A DNA stretch of 64,000 nucleotides from Bombilactobacillus bombi (GCF_003522965.1 NZ_CP031513.1:1054001-1118000); one strand, 5' to 3'. Shown: positions 36,798 to 46,410, numbered from the stretch's first letter. A program made the numbers and translations. Notes: generated from the sequence alone by a model not told the origin.

Positions 36798-37271
36798 TTA
36801 AACTAAATGGCGTTCAAATGGTTGATCACTAATACCCTCACTTAAAATCTTTCGGCACCATTCTTTAGCGGAAAAGAGTGAATGATCCCGGTAATTACCA
36901 CAACTTTCAATAGTTGTACCTTGTACATCTGACCATTGAATATTATCGCGAATTTCAATTAAAGCATCTTTGAGTGCTTGTGCTACTTCAGTAGTTGAAT
37001 GTTCGCCCCAGGTAATCAGATGAAATCCAGTCCGACATCCAAACGGCGAACAGTCAATAACTCCGGTTAAACGATCGCGTAATAATCCTGCTAATAAATG
37101 CTCAATTGTATGCAAACCTGCAGTAGGAATCGCATTTTCATTTGGTTGAACTAAGCGCAAATCATAATTAGCAATTTTATCTCCTTGTGCGCCAGTTTCC
37201 ACAGTGATTAAACGGACATATGGAGCTTTTACTTTGGTGTGATCTAAGGTGAAACTTTCTACTTTAGCCAT
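36798..37271 (-). CDS. luxS: S-ribosylhomocysteine lyase (autoinducer-2 synthase)
   Basis: It cleaves S-ribosylhomocysteine to homocysteine and DPD, the precursor of AI-2. It has 157 residues. The metal site is complete: His54 and His58 in HTIEH (with Glu57 as catalytic base) and Cys124 in [10 protein letters not shown]; the catalytic-site cysteine is in FGCRTGFH (Cys79). It overlaps the preceding gene by 8 nt and is the last gene of a Met T-box operon, so its homocysteine product can feed the MetE-like enzyme encoded first. No pfs (nucleosidase) gene lies in the window. Confidence 0.97.
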   Translation of the reverse strand: MAKVESFTLDHTKVKAPYVRLITVETGAQGDKIANYDLRLVQPNENAIPTAGLHTIEHLLAGLLRDRLTGVIDCSPFGCRTGFHLITWGEHSTTEVAQALKDALIEIRDNIQWSDVQGTTIESCGNYRDHSLFSAKEWCRKILSEGISDQPFERHLV

Positions 37272-38121
37272 GATTACTCTCCTTTAAATTAGCAATTGGT
37301 TCTTTAACTAGAATTTTAGTATGATGAAAACTTTTTTGAATATAACGTTGAATACTAGGTTGGCGATACAGTTGGACTAATTTTTTCATTGCAGGTTTGT
37401 GACTTGATTGTGGTCTTACTGCAATGATATTGATGTTTTTTTGAGTCGAGCGATTTAATTTCTCGTGCGCCAAGGTATCGTGCCAAACATTTAATCCACT
37501 TTCTTGAGCTACGGTATTAGTAATTAAACCAGCCGCTACATCATCTAAGACTCTTGGTACGGTGGAACTATTCACAGGATAAAATCGTAAACGATGAGGA
37601 TTATCCTGGACATCAGCGATAGCCGCAGCTGTGGAATGCTTGGCTTGCAGCTTAATCAAACCTAAATGCTGTAATAGCTGCAAGCTGCGGGTCTGATTAG
37701 CAGGATCATCAGCAATAGCAATTTTAGCATGCTTAGGTAATTGATGAAGATGACGATATTTCTTGGAATATAATCCCAGCGGCTCTAGATAAGTTGTCCC
37801 AATGGGAACTAACTTACCTTGTGGATTATCATGATTGTATGACATCAAATAGCCATACGATTGAAAGGCATTCGCGTCTACGCTGCCTTCAGCAGTAGCG
37901 CGATTTAATTGAATACCGTCATTAATTTCTTTAACTTTAATTGTCAAATGTGCCTTTTTAGCTGCTGTGGATTGGGCAATATGCCGCCAAATTTGTGCAT
38001 CAGCTCCTTGAGTACCCACAACTACTGTGGCAGTCTTGGCTTGAACATTTGTATTAATTGTAAATAAACTTAAAACCAAACACGCCAAAAGTAATATAAT
38101 TTGTTTTTTATCAAATTTCAT
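37264..38121 (-). CDS. MetQ/NlpA-family substrate-binding protein
   Basis: It probably binds methionine outside the membrane for an ABC importer. It has 285 residues from ATG 38121 ([20 protein letters not shown]). Typical NlpA segments are [40 protein letters not shown], and [30 protein letters not shown] in divided form. The signal sequence has a Cys early in the hydrophobic core (LLAC) but not a good lipobox, so lipid anchoring is doubtful. No cognate ATPase (MetN) or permease (MetP) is adjacent, which is unusual. The Met T-box operon context supports methionine or a related sulfur amino acid. Confidence 0.83.
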   Translation of the reverse strand: MKFDKKQIILLLACLVLSLFTINTNVQAKTATVVVGTQGADAQIWRHIAQSTAAKKAHLTIKVKEINDGIQLNRATAEGSVDANAFQSYGYLMSYNHDNPQGKLVPIGTTYLEPLGLYSKKYRHLHQLPKHAKIAIADDPANQTRSLQLLQHLGLIKLQAKHSTAAAIADVQDNPHRLRFYPVNSSTVPRVLDDVAAGLITNTVAQESGLNVWHDTLAHEKLNRSTQKNINIIAVRPQSSHKPAMKKLVQLYRQPSIQRYIQKSFHHTKILVKEPIANLKESNHG

Positions 38122-39250
38122 GACCCCACACCTCTTGGGCAACATCTTGGAGTAGTTGGATTTTGGCCCATTGTTGATCTTCAGTTAAAATGTTGCCTTC
38201 TTCCGTGGAGGCAAAACCACATTGTGGACTAATAGCTAAATAGTCTAAATCAACATATTGACTTGCTTCTTGAATACGATTAATTAAAGTTGTCCGATCT
38301 TCTAATTGACTTGATTTACTAGTTACTAAACCTAATACCACATACTTTTTAGGTGTGAGCAATTTGAGTGGTGAAAAATCGCCCGCTCGCTGTGAATCAT
38401 ATTCCAAATAATAAGCTTGGACATTTTCTTGGGAAAACAAAGGATCAGCAACACTTTGATAACCGCCGGAATAAGACCACGTAGAGTGATAATTGCCTCG
38501 GCAAATATGCGTATTAATAGTTAAATCAGCTGGCTTGTCTACAAAAGCAGCATTATTTAATTGCACATATGTTTGTTTTAATTCTGGGATATCAACTGGT
38601 ACAGTTAAATGTTCTGGATGAGCTTGCCAGTCAGCCAAAGCTCCCCATGTACAATCATCTAATTGGATAGTGCGGCAGCCAGCTGCGTATAAATCGCTAA
38701 TGACTTGTTGATAAGCTTGCGCAATATCAGCTAACAATTCATCTTGGTTAGGATAAAATTGCTCAACTTGACTTTGTTGTGGCTGTCGCAATAATTCTGC
38801 TAAAAATTGGCTCGGAGCTGGAATAGTTTGTTTAACTTGAATTCCAGCAGGCGTATGTGCTGCGGTAAATTTAAAGTGTTGGACAAAAGGATGGTTGTGA
38901 CCACTAATTTTGCCAGTTAATTTTACAGTTTCTGCGCGGGTCACCTCATCATGAAAATGATAACCAGTATCAGCAGCTGCTTTTTGTACTCCCTCTAGCC
39001 CCCAAAAGAAATCCAAATGCCACCAACTACGCCGAAATTCGCCATCAGTTACTGCATGTAAACCAGCTTGAACTTCTTTATTCACTAAATCAATAATTGC
39101 TTGATCTTCTACAGCTGTTAAATCGGCAGCACTAATTTTATCTGCTTGAAATTGTGCGCGGGCTTGTTTTAAAGCTTGAGGTCGCAAAAAGCTGCCTACA
39201 ATATCATACCGAAAAGGTGACTGTGTTCTTTGTGTAAATGTTTGTGCCAT
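38111..39250 (-). CDS. MetE-like cobalamin-independent methionine synthase (YxjG/YxjH type)
   Basis: It probably methylates homocysteine to methionine. It has 379 residues, matching the short single-domain MetE C-terminal family and not full-length MetE (about 750). The zinc ligands should include the His/Cys in NTHICRGNY and the Cys in ISPQCGFAST. TDGEFRRSWWHLDFF and IQLDDCTWG are substrate-site blocks. It starts at ATG 39250, preceded by GGAGG, and overlaps the next gene by 11 nt. It is first in an operon controlled by a Met-specific T-box. The methyl donor may be a folate or S-methylmethionine-type compound. Confidence 0.88.
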   Translation of the reverse strand: MAQTFTQRTQSPFRYDIVGSFLRPQALKQARAQFQADKISAADLTAVEDQAIIDLVNKEVQAGLHAVTDGEFRRSWWHLDFFWGLEGVQKAAADTGYHFHDEVTRAETVKLTGKISGHNHPFVQHFKFTAAHTPAGIQVKQTIPAPSQFLAELLRQPQQSQVEQFYPNQDELLADIAQAYQQVISDLYAAGCRTIQLDDCTWGALADWQAHPEHLTVPVDIPELKQTYVQLNNAAFVDKPADLTINTHICRGNYHSTWSYSGGYQSVADPLFSQENVQAYYLEYDSQRAGDFSPLKLLTPKKYVVLGLVTSKSSQLEDRTTLINRIQEASQYVDLDYLAISPQCGFASTEEGNILTEDQQWAKIQLLQDVAQEVWGHEI

Positions 39251-39283
39251 AAATATCTTCCTCCTTGAGCCGAAAAATGAGAA

Positions 39284-39575
39284 CAAAAAAGCGTCTCTAA
39301 TCACAACTTAATGTTGTAACTAGGGACGCTTTACTGCGTGTTACCACCCAAATTCAACAGTATCTCACAATACTGTTCTCTGCAAGTACACTACTTAAAA
39401 GCTATACTTGGACTACGATATCAGGTGTCAACCGCAAATAATTCACTTTAAAGTTTGTTATTTGATTTTGCTCCCAGACCATGTTCAACATTGTAGCTAT
39501 CCCACTTCTCAGCTGCCGTGGTTCTCTGTAAATATTACTAATGTTTACTCATCTTTTCTCAGCATTTTTTAATTG
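39284..39575 (-). promoter_or_regulatory. Methionine-specific T-box leader
   Basis: On the minus strand the T-box reads GGGTGGTAACACGC, a variant of GGGTGGNACCGCG. It is followed by a terminator stem AGCGTCCCTAG...GAGACGCT and TTTTTT. In stem I the specifier loop reads GAACATGGTCTGGGAG, with ATG (Met) at 39,480-39,482. This ties the metE-like/metQ-like/luxS operon to uncharged tRNA-Met. Confidence 0.92.
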
Positions 39576-39580
39576 TGCTT

Positions 39581-39609
39581 ATCTTAAACCCAGAAATTAC
39601 AATTGTCAA
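39581..39609 (-). promoter_or_regulatory. Promoter of the Met T-box operon
   Basis: On the minus strand there is a perfect TTGACA (39,604-39,609), a 17-nt spacer and TAAGAT (39,581-39,586), directly before the T-box leader. Confidence 0.78.
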
Positions 39610-39629
39610 GCAGATATTTAAAATTAATT

Positions 39630-40547
39630 TTACATATGTTCTAATCGTCTAATTCGATCTGCTAACGGTGGATGAGTATCAAATAACCGTTCCACAGAAT
39701 GATGTCCCTTTTGGGGATCATTAATATACAAAGCAGCACTAGCATCATCAACATGCTGCATCGGCTGACTAGCTTGTTCTAACTTGTGCAAGGCATTAAT
39801 CAACCCCTGCGGATTCCGGGTCAATTCCACACCGGAAGCATCTGCCAAGTACTCGCGATTACGAGAAATTGCCAGACGGACAATCGTTGCAATAATAGGT
39901 CCTAAAACCGCAAATAATAACCCTACTATATACAAAACAATCTGAATAATATTGTTATTATTTTCGCGTGAGTCATTTCGGTCATTGTTACTACCAAAAA
40001 GCCAACCCCAACGATACATATTACCTAGCATTGAAGAAATAAAAATAATTGCTGAAGACAAAGCTACTGAAATCGTCGATACTCGAATATCATAGTTACG
40101 AATATGCGAAATTTCATGACCTAAGACTCCTTCTAATTCTTCACGGTCCATTATCTGATACAATCCAGAAGTCACTGCCACCGCGGAGTGTTCTGGATCT
40201 CTCCCCGTAGCAAAAGCGTTAGGACTAGGATCATCGATAATATAAATATCAGGACGTGGCACCTTAGCAACCATGGCTAAATCTTCCACAATATGCCACA
40301 AGTCAGGTGCTTGCTCAACACTTTTAATTGGCTGTGCATGATTCATTTGCATCACAACACTAGTAGATTGAAAATAAATCATCACAGCATAAAATATGGT
40401 AATAACTAAAGCAATGACCACTCCACTAATGGCACTATTAAAAAATAAGTCTCCAATTACCCAGCCAATTAAACCTAAAATCACAAAGAAAATCGCAAAT
40501 ACTAAATAAGTCTTCCGCTTGTTCTGCGCAATTTGTTGATATAACAT
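39630..40547 (-). CDS. htpX: HtpX membrane zinc metalloprotease
   Basis: It degrades damaged membrane proteins. It has 305 residues from ATG 40547; a TTG two codons earlier is too close to AAGGAG. Two N-terminal helices (about 15-60) precede the catalytic motif GVLGHEISHIRNYD (H-E-x-x-H), and the third zinc ligand is Glu in ISRNREYLADASG. Two further hydrophobic segments follow the active site. It is downstream of lemA with a 13-bp gap, the usual lemA-htpX pair of lactobacilli. Confidence 0.95.
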   Translation of the reverse strand: MLYQQIAQNKRKTYLVFAIFFVILGLIGWVIGDLFFNSAISGVVIALVITIFYAVMIYFQSTSVVMQMNHAQPIKSVEQAPDLWHIVEDLAMVAKVPRPDIYIIDDPSPNAFATGRDPEHSAVAVTSGLYQIMDREELEGVLGHEISHIRNYDIRVSTISVALSSAIIFISSMLGNMYRWGWLFGSNNDRNDSRENNNNIIQIVLYIVGLLFAVLGPIIATIVRLAISRNREYLADASGVELTRNPQGLINALHKLEQASQPMQHVDDASAALYINDPQKGHHSVERLFDTHPPLADRIRRLEHM

Positions 40548-40560
40548 CGCCAATTACTCC

Positions 40561-41112
40561 TTAAAATTTCACTTGCGGTGCTTGTTTCTCCTCTTCTGGA
40601 ATAGTTAAAAATTCCATTGGCTTAAAGTGATGAATTCCTGCTACTAAATTGCGAGGAAAAGTTTGCGTAGCAGTATTGTAATACTGCACAGCACTATTAT
40701 ATGCTTGCCGTGCATAGGCGACTTTGTTTTCAGTGTTCGTCAGTTCTTCCATTAACTTCCCAAATTCTTGATTAGCCTTTAAATCAGGATAATTTTCTGC
40801 TAGCGCAAATACCTGGCGTAAAGCTCCTGTCAGCATGTTATCAGCATCAACTTTATCTTGTAAATTGTCCGCACTCATCACAGAATTACGCAACCGGACT
40901 ACTTCTTCTAATGTGGTTTTTTCATGAGCTGCATAACCTTTCACTGTTTCAACCAAATTAGGAATTAAATCCGTCCGCCGCTTTAATTGCACATCAATTT
41001 GGCTATGAAATTCTTGTGCTTGATTGCGTGCTCGAACTAAACCGTTATATAAAACTGCATACAAAACTATTAACGCTATGACTACAATAATCACAATTAA
41101 CATTGTTGACAT
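40561..41112 (-). CDS. lemA: LemA family protein
   Basis: It has 183 residues: one N-terminal membrane helix (MLIVIIVVIALIVLYAVLY) followed by a long alpha-helical domain on the outside or at the membrane face. The family segments VQLKRRTDLIPNLVETVKGY and YNSAVQYYNTATQTFPRN are intact. The biochemical function of LemA is not settled; its constant pairing with htpX suggests a role in envelope quality control. AAAGGAG precedes the start. Confidence 0.94.
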   Translation of the reverse strand: MSTMLIVIIVVIALIVLYAVLYNGLVRARNQAQEFHSQIDVQLKRRTDLIPNLVETVKGYAAHEKTTLEEVVRLRNSVMSADNLQDKVDADNMLTGALRQVFALAENYPDLKANQEFGKLMEELTNTENKVAYARQAYNSAVQYYNTATQTFPRNLVAGIHHFKPMEFLTIPEEEKQAPQVKF

Positions 41113-41253
41113 AAAAACTCTCCTTTAATCTATTTGGCAATATCTTAACACAAAATCAATTTGAACCCTAATATATCTGCTGACAAATCTCATTCAACAA
41201 CATTTCTTCAAAAGATTAATCTTGCAAACTATTTTGTCATATATCTGATTAAC

Positions 41254-41286
41254 AAAAAAGACTGAAATATTTATTATTCCAGCCTT
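41254..41286 (-). terminator. Probable terminator of alsS-aldC
   Basis: An imperfect stem GGCTGGAATA / TATTTCAGTC is followed by TTTTTTG on the minus strand. Confidence 0.65.
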
Positions 41287-41301
41287 CTTTATTGATAACT
41301 A

Positions 41302-42006
41302 TTATTCTGATTGGGAAATATCAGAACTAATATTGTCTTTGGTAAAATCATGCTGCATAAATTCTTGATTTTCAATTGGCAAATGTTGCTCCAAAGTATC
41401 AAAAACCTGTACTTGAACTTGACCGCTTGTCAATGCAAAATCCAACACGTGACCACCAATCGTCAAATCTTCTGCGAGAAAATGACTATGATACCCCGCT
41501 ACAGCAGCCCCATGAAATAATTCTGGTGAATAATAACTTAATAACGTACCCGAAACATTTTCCGCAGTAAATTCTTGCTGATTTTGGGCAGTTGCTAATA
41601 AAGTAGCATATGGTGGTGTTGACTTAGAAGCAGAACGCGTATGCATTTTAGCAAAGGTGCCAGTGATTTTGACCGAATAAAAAGTATTGGGAGCTTTAAT
41701 TCGATCATTTAATTGTTGATATAGTTGAGCTTGCGTTAAATCAGATAATTGAGCTAAAGGTTGATAGTCAGCGTGGTGGATATTAGCAAAAGGCACCGTA
41801 AAATCACCAGGAACTTGCCGAATGTGACCGGTGCTTTGAACTTGATAAACTTGTCCTTGTAAAATTACTAACTCACCATCCAGTCCTTCTCCAGTACCAA
41901 TGCCGGTATCACCATGTTGTAATAATTCTTTAATGGTTAAAGTGCCAGTTAACAAGCCCGGTACTAATAAAGCTAATGTCCCATGTTGAAATAAAACTTG
42001 TTTCAT
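41302..42006 (-). CDS. aldC: Alpha-acetolactate decarboxylase
   Basis: It converts acetolactate to acetoin and CO2, removing pyruvate-derived acid. It has 234 residues. The zinc-binding motif is GYHSHFLAEDLTIGGHV (H-x-H...H), and the conserved N-terminal block GTGEGLDGELVILQG is present. It follows alsS by 17 bp, forming the classical acetoin operon. The C-terminus has an acidic, Ser-rich tail (DNISSDISQSE) beyond the usual core. Confidence 0.96.
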   Translation of the reverse strand: MKQVLFQHGTLALLVPGLLTGTLTIKELLQHGDTGIGTGEGLDGELVILQGQVYQVQSTGHIRQVPGDFTVPFANIHHADYQPLAQLSDLTQAQLYQQLNDRIKAPNTFYSVKITGTFAKMHTRSASKSTPPYATLLATAQNQQEFTAENVSGTLLSYYSPELFHGAAVAGYHSHFLAEDLTIGGHVLDFALTSGQVQVQVFDTLEQHLPIENQEFMQHDFTKDNISSDISQSE

Positions 42007-42023
42007 AATAATTGTGCCTCTTT

Positions 42024-43697
42024 TTAATAAAATTGATCAGTTAATAAATCTTGACTTAACTCTTGATTATGTGAATAATCAACAGGAATTGCCACTACTA
42101 CAGGGCCTTCCTGTGCAAAAGCTTGATCTAAAACTGTTTGTAAGTCATGTTGCTTATCCACTTGTAAGCCGGTGGCACCAAAACTTTGGGCATACTGAAC
42201 AAAGTCTACCGGACCAAACTTAACCCCTGCGTCATGGCCATATTTGGTTTGTTCTTGAAAACGTACCATATCATAATAGCCATCAACCCAAACCAATTGG
42301 ACAATATTAGAATGCAAGCGCACAGCTGTTTCTAGTTCTTGTCCTGAAAAAAGAAAACCACCATCGCCCGCTACTGAAACTACTTTTTGCTGTGGATGTA
42401 ATAATGAAGCAGCAATCGCCCAAGGCAAAGCTACACCTAGTGTTTGCATCCCATTACTAAATAAGAGATGACGTGGTTGATAACTGCGAAAATGGCGAGC
42501 CATCCAAATATAATGGCTACCAACATCTACAGTGACAATCATCGAATCATCAACATGGCGCTGGAGTTCTTCTACAATCTGTAAGGGATGTAAATCTGCA
42601 GCGCTAGTAGTTACTGGAGGAATATCTTTACGATCAAATTCAGCTTTAATTGTTTGTAATTGCTGCTTCGTCGTAGCTTTTAATTGGTAAGAATCAACAA
42701 ATAATTCGGCTAAAGCCTTTAAAGTATCAGCCAAATTACCTTGTAAAACCATTTCTGGTTGATATTCTTGAGTTAGTTCTGGGGCTACACTATCCAAATT
42801 AATAATTTTGCCCGTGCGTTCTTGATTCCAGTTGCGAGCTTCATATTCAATAGGGTCATAGCCGATTGTTATAACCAAATCTGCTTTTTTAAGTAACATA
42901 TCACCAGTTTGGTTATGAAATAAACCGACCCGGCCAAAAAATAAATGTTCTAATTCATGCGAAATAATACCTGCACCTTGAAAAGTTTCTACAACTGGCA
43001 GGGGAATTTTTTGTAAAAAACTGCGTAAAGCTTGGGTAGCAGCTTGATCACTAGCTCTCATCCCTGCTAAGATAACAGGTAATTGAGCTTGTTTAATTTG
43101 GGCAGCAAAATCAGCCAATTGTTGTTTAGCGGGCACGCCTTGTGCCATTGGTGGATTACGTCGCATAACTGGCCGTTTAACATCAGCGTTAATAACGTCT
43201 TGCGGAATAGAAATGAAAACAGCCCCACTTTTGGCATCTACAGCTGATTGATAAGCATTAGCGAAAGCTTCTGATAAATTATTAGGATCTTGTACTTCCA
43301 CACTGTACTTAGTTACTGGCGATAAGATAACTTGGTTGGGAATACTTTGATGTGTTAACCGTGCTAAATCATCACGTTGCACTTGTCCACCCAAAGCAAT
43401 TACAGGATCGCCTTCTGAGCTGGCAGTGACTAAACCGGTCGTTAAATTGGCAACTCCAGGTCCAGATGTCACAAGGACTACACCTGGCTTTCCCGTTAGC
43501 CGTCCAATTGCAGCAGCCATGAAAGCTGCATTTTGTTCATGACGCGTAATAATTAAGCGTGGCTTTTGAGGATTAGTGCTGTGTTCTAATTCTTCAAATA
43601 AGCGATCAATCTTAGCACCTGGAATCCCAAAAACATATTTGATACCGTAATTAACCATTGTTTCTACGAGGATTTGTGCCCCAGATTTAGTTACCAT
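42024..43697 (-). CDS. alsS: Acetolactate synthase, catabolic
   Basis: It condenses two pyruvates to acetolactate using thiamine diphosphate. It has 557 residues, without a FAD-type or regulatory subunit nearby, and is paired with aldC, so it is the catabolic enzyme. ThDP-activating Glu lies in TRHEQNAAFMAAAIGR, the ThDP/Mg motif is GDGGFLFSGQELETAVRL, and a QGAGIISHEL loop lies in the middle domain. Pyruvate overflow at low pH is the usual trigger in lactic acid bacteria; no regulator is visible. Confidence 0.96.
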   Translation of the reverse strand: MVTKSGAQILVETMVNYGIKYVFGIPGAKIDRLFEELEHSTNPQKPRLIITRHEQNAAFMAAAIGRLTGKPGVVLVTSGPGVANLTTGLVTASSEGDPVIALGGQVQRDDLARLTHQSIPNQVILSPVTKYSVEVQDPNNLSEAFANAYQSAVDAKSGAVFISIPQDVINADVKRPVMRRNPPMAQGVPAKQQLADFAAQIKQAQLPVILAGMRASDQAATQALRSFLQKIPLPVVETFQGAGIISHELEHLFFGRVGLFHNQTGDMLLKKADLVITIGYDPIEYEARNWNQERTGKIINLDSVAPELTQEYQPEMVLQGNLADTLKALAELFVDSYQLKATTKQQLQTIKAEFDRKDIPPVTTSAADLHPLQIVEELQRHVDDSMIVTVDVGSHYIWMARHFRSYQPRHLLFSNGMQTLGVALPWAIAASLLHPQQKVVSVAGDGGFLFSGQELETAVRLHSNIVQLVWVDGYYDMVRFQEQTKYGHDAGVKFGPVDFVQYAQSFGATGLQVDKQHDLQTVLDQAFAQEGPVVVAIPVDYSHNQELSQDLLTDQFY

Positions 43698-43881
43698 TTA
43701 ATCAGTCCTTTATGAAAGTTAATCTATCTTTAGTAGTAACATCCAGCTTACTGAAAGTTAATAAATGTGTCAATTATTTCTTTCTGAAGTGTATTCACTC
43801 TTTATTATGTGCCCCAATTAAAGTACAATAATAAGTGGTATTTTGCTCTTTTTTCATATCTTTAAGCAAGAAGGTAAAGAA

Positions 43882-44979
43882 ATGGCCATAATTAAGAACA
43901 TCTTCACTGATAAAATGCTCTGGATTGCCGCGATTGCGGCATTACTGTCAACTATTATTAGTAAACCAGAGCTGGCCGATATCAATTTTCATACTGTCTT
44001 TTCATTATTATCTATGATGGTGTTAATTCAAATTTTTGAAAATATTGGTCTATTGCAATATTTATCTACTACTTTTACTTCTCGTGCAAAAAACACCCGA
44101 CAATTAATGATTATGTTAGTTGTTTTAACGTTTTTCGGTGCTATGTTAGTAACTAATGATGTTGCAATTTTGATTATTGTACCTTTATTCTTTAAGATGG
44201 CCAAAAAGATTTCTGCTAATCACATATTTACAGTAACAATGATTGCAGCGGCTGCCAATATTGGTAGTGCTTTTACTCCTTTTGGAAATACTCACAACTT
44301 ATTTTTGTTATCACATTATAATTTAAACGTTATTAACTTTTTCAAGGTCTCAGCACCTTATTCCTTTATTGGATTAGCAATTTTAGTATTAATTGCGGCA
44401 CTTTTCACTAAATCCAAACCAATTGACGTCAATGTTAGTCGTTTCAGTGTTCATTTGCCAGCTTTGGTCGTGGCTTTACTTTTAACGGGTTTAGTATTTT
44501 TAGGTATTTTCAAAGTTATTCCGATTATCATTGCAGCTATAGCTACCATCGTGGTAGCATTTTTAATGAATCGAAAAATTTTATTACATGTAGACTATGC
44601 TACTATCCTAGTATTTGTCTGTTTTTTTGTGGCTGTAGGTAATTTAAGTCGTTCTACAGAAATTGCTGCTTTATTACGTGTATTAGAAGCCAATAAATAT
44701 GCTACTTATTTTTCCGCTATTGGGTTTAGTCAGTTTATGAGTAACGTTCCTGCGACTATTTTAGTAGCTAAATTTACTAATAATATTGGGGCTGTCTTTT
44801 TAGGTTCTAATATCGGGGGAATTGGTACCCCTATTGCTTCTATGGCTAACTTATTAGCCTACAAACAGTTTTCTTTCTTTACGGAAAAACAAGAATCTAC
44901 GAAATATTTAGGACAATCATTTCTATTCAATGTTATTCTCTTATTGATTTTAGGCATTATTGGTTGGTTCCTAGTCTAA
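43882..44979 (+). CDS. SLC13/ArsB-like anion permease
   Basis: It has 365 residues from ATG 43882, preceded by AAGAAGG, with about 10-11 membrane segments. The N-terminal half shows AMLVTNDVAILIIVPLF and NIGSAFTPFGNTHNLFLLS, and the second half SNVPATILVAKF and SNIGGIGTPIASMANLLAY. The duplicated N-D/N-V...G-N/G-S pattern is that of the ion transporter superfamily (ArsB, NhaD, citrate and SLC13 carriers). The substrate is unclear; a carboxylate is plausible next to alsS. Confidence 0.78.
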   Translation: MAIIKNIFTDKMLWIAAIAALLSTIISKPELADINFHTVFSLLSMMVLIQIFENIGLLQYLSTTFTSRAKNTRQLMIMLVVLTFFGAMLVTNDVAILIIVPLFFKMAKKISANHIFTVTMIAAAANIGSAFTPFGNTHNLFLLSHYNLNVINFFKVSAPYSFIGLAILVLIAALFTKSKPIDVNVSRFSVHLPALVVALLLTGLVFLGIFKVIPIIIAAIATIVVAFLMNRKILLHVDYATILVFVCFFVAVGNLSRSTEIAALLRVLEANKYATYFSAIGFSQFMSNVPATILVAKFTNNIGAVFLGSNIGGIGTPIASMANLLAYKQFSFFTEKQESTKYLGQSFLFNVILLLILGIIGWFLV

Positions 44980-45013
44980 AAAACTGCTCACATTAACAAT
45001 GAGCAGTTTTTTT
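44978..45013 (+). terminator. Intrinsic terminator of the anion permease
   Basis: A stem AAACTGCTCA / TGAGCAGTTT with an 11-nt loop is followed by TTTTT; it overlaps the permease stop region. Confidence 0.9.
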
Positions 45014-45025
45014 GTTAAATAATTT

Positions 45026-45667
45026 CTAATACCAGCTCGGCTTATCACCATCTGTCTGGGGTTTATTCACACCAAGGGATTCTTGGACATATTTATTAGG
45101 ATCTAACACGATATCCGTTACTAAGCTAGCGATACTTTTACGAGAAACTTCAGTGCCTTTAAAGGGTTCACCTTTATGGGTAACTTCATAATCTACTTCA
45201 TCTTGATCTTGTAACCACGCTGGTCTAATAATTGTATAATCAAGATTACTAGTCTCAATTACTTTGGCTGCGGCAGCATAAGTTGGCAAGTAGCTTTCGC
45301 CTAACATTTTATTATTCCACTCACCAAACTTACCTGGAACTTCATCATAAATCCCTAAAGTAGAAATCCAAATCAGCCGTGATACCTTCTGCTCTTTCAT
45401 TGCAGCTACAACATTTTTAGCTTGCTGTTCAATATTATCGCCTGCTAAATTGGCATAAACAATATTTTGGAATTCCATCGCCTGCGTTAAAGTGGTTTTA
45501 TCAATAACATCGCCACGAATAACTTGACCCCAAGTTTTATTTATCTCGGGTAGTTTGTTCAGATGTCGCAAATAATAGGTTAACTTAATATCTTTGTGTT
45601 GATGTAATAATTCTTCTGCTGATTGGGCAATTTTGCCACTGGCACCTAAAATTAATAAATTTGTCAT
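45026..45667 (-). CDS. NAD(P)-binding atypical SDR (NmrA/YwnB-like)
   Basis: It has 213 residues from ATG 45667, preceded by GAGAGGAAG. The nucleotide motif is LLILGASGKIAQ at the N-terminus, with a D-V-I-D strand end and ISTLGIYDEVPG where a catalytic Ser would sit. The Tyr of the Y-x3-K pair is not obvious, so this is an atypical SDR that may sense or reduce small molecules. It is monocistronic. Substrate unknown. Confidence 0.8.
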   Translation of the reverse strand: MTNLLILGASGKIAQSAEELLHQHKDIKLTYYLRHLNKLPEINKTWGQVIRGDVIDKTTLTQAMEFQNIVYANLAGDNIEQQAKNVVAAMKEQKVSRLIWISTLGIYDEVPGKFGEWNNKMLGESYLPTYAAAAKVIETSNLDYTIIRPAWLQDQDEVDYEVTHKGEPFKGTEVSRKSIASLVTDIVLDPNKYVQESLGVNKPQTDGDKPSWY

Positions 45668-45746
45668 TTTAAGACTTCCTCTCACTTAATAGTTCTTAAT
45701 ATAGACGCAAAATAACTGCTTAGCAAAAGAAAACACTTTCGAACAA

Positions 45747-45777
45747 CAAAAAAGAAGCTGTCCAAAAACAGCTTCTC
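45747..45777 (-). terminator. Terminator of the PTS IIC/DUF3284 unit
   Basis: A stem AGAAGCTG / CAGCTTCT is followed by TTTTTTG on the minus strand. Confidence 0.85.
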
Positions 45778-45789
45778 TGAGATTTATAT

Positions 45790-46212
45790 TTATTGTTTGC
45801 GATAATCTGCTTCGATTTGGCGTTTCATTTTCTTGAAACGGCGTTTTCGAAACCAACCCATCAAAAAACCAGATGCATGGTTATTAGCATTAATAGTCGC
45901 ACTTTTGCCTTGAAGCTTTTCTTCATAGGTAAATTGCATGTGCTGCTCATCAACAGCCGCAACATTATAAGATACATAGTAATCATTACGTCCAGTCTGC
46001 ATCTTATAAGCATATTGTTGATTAGGCTGATAAGCCGTCACAGTCATTGTACTAACTACACCATTAGCATGTTTTCTTTTGAAGGTAAAACCTCTTAGTT
46101 GATTGGGACTAATTTTTTTACCAGTTTGTTGCTTGATATCATATAGTGAAGATTCAATTATTCTTTGAAAAAAGTAATCTACTGGAACGGCAACATTCAT
46201 GGTTACTTTCAC
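45790..46212 (-). CDS. DUF3284-type protein
   Basis: It has 140 residues: a START-like beta-sheet pattern (MNVAVPVDYFFQRIIESSLYDIKQ...VSYNVAAVDEQHMQFTYEEKL) and a basic C-terminal helix (RKRRFKKMKRQIEADYRKQ). It resembles DUF3284, a family regularly found beside cellobiose-type PTS genes in lactobacilli. It starts at a GTG that overlaps the preceding stop (GTGA), so it is translationally coupled to the small membrane protein. The function is unknown; the context points to beta-glucoside uptake. Confidence 0.75.
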   Translation of the reverse strand: MKVTMNVAVPVDYFFQRIIESSLYDIKQQTGKKISPNQLRGFTFKRKHANGVVSTMTVTAYQPNQQYAYKMQTGRNDYYVSYNVAAVDEQHMQFTYEEKLQGKSATINANNHASGFLMGWFRKRRFKKMKRQIEADYRKQ

Positions 46213-46406
46213 TTTTGATCGCGGTCCTTTCCTTGTTTCTTATTATCTTTAAAGAAACTAATTCCACCACTAATAGCTATGATAATGCCTGCAATCATAA
46301 ATGTATAGTAAAAGGTGGGCGAATAAGAATTAAACAAAGGGCTGAGCATAATAATTAAAAATCCACCACTAATTGCAACTAAATCACGTTTTAATTGAGA
46401 ATTCAT
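46209..46406 (-). CDS. Small two-helix membrane protein
   Basis: It has 65 residues with two hydrophobic helices (about 10-27, VAISGGFLIIMLSPLF; and 33-52, YYTFMIAGIIIAISGGISFF) and a charged C-terminus (KDNKKQGKDRDQK). It sits 5 bp after the PTS IIC stop and overlaps the DUF3284 gene, so all three are one unit. AGGA precedes the start. I do not recognise a named family. Confidence 0.7.
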   Translation of the reverse strand: MNSQLKRDLVAISGGFLIIMLSPLFNSYSPTFYYTFMIAGIIIAISGGISFFKDNKKQGKDRDQK

Positions 46407-46410
46407 GCAA

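Noticed and set aside
38060-38121. Lipoprotein signal in the MetQ-like protein
   Set aside because: LLAC lies too early in the hydrophobic core and does not fit the lipobox well, so lipid modification is not asserted.
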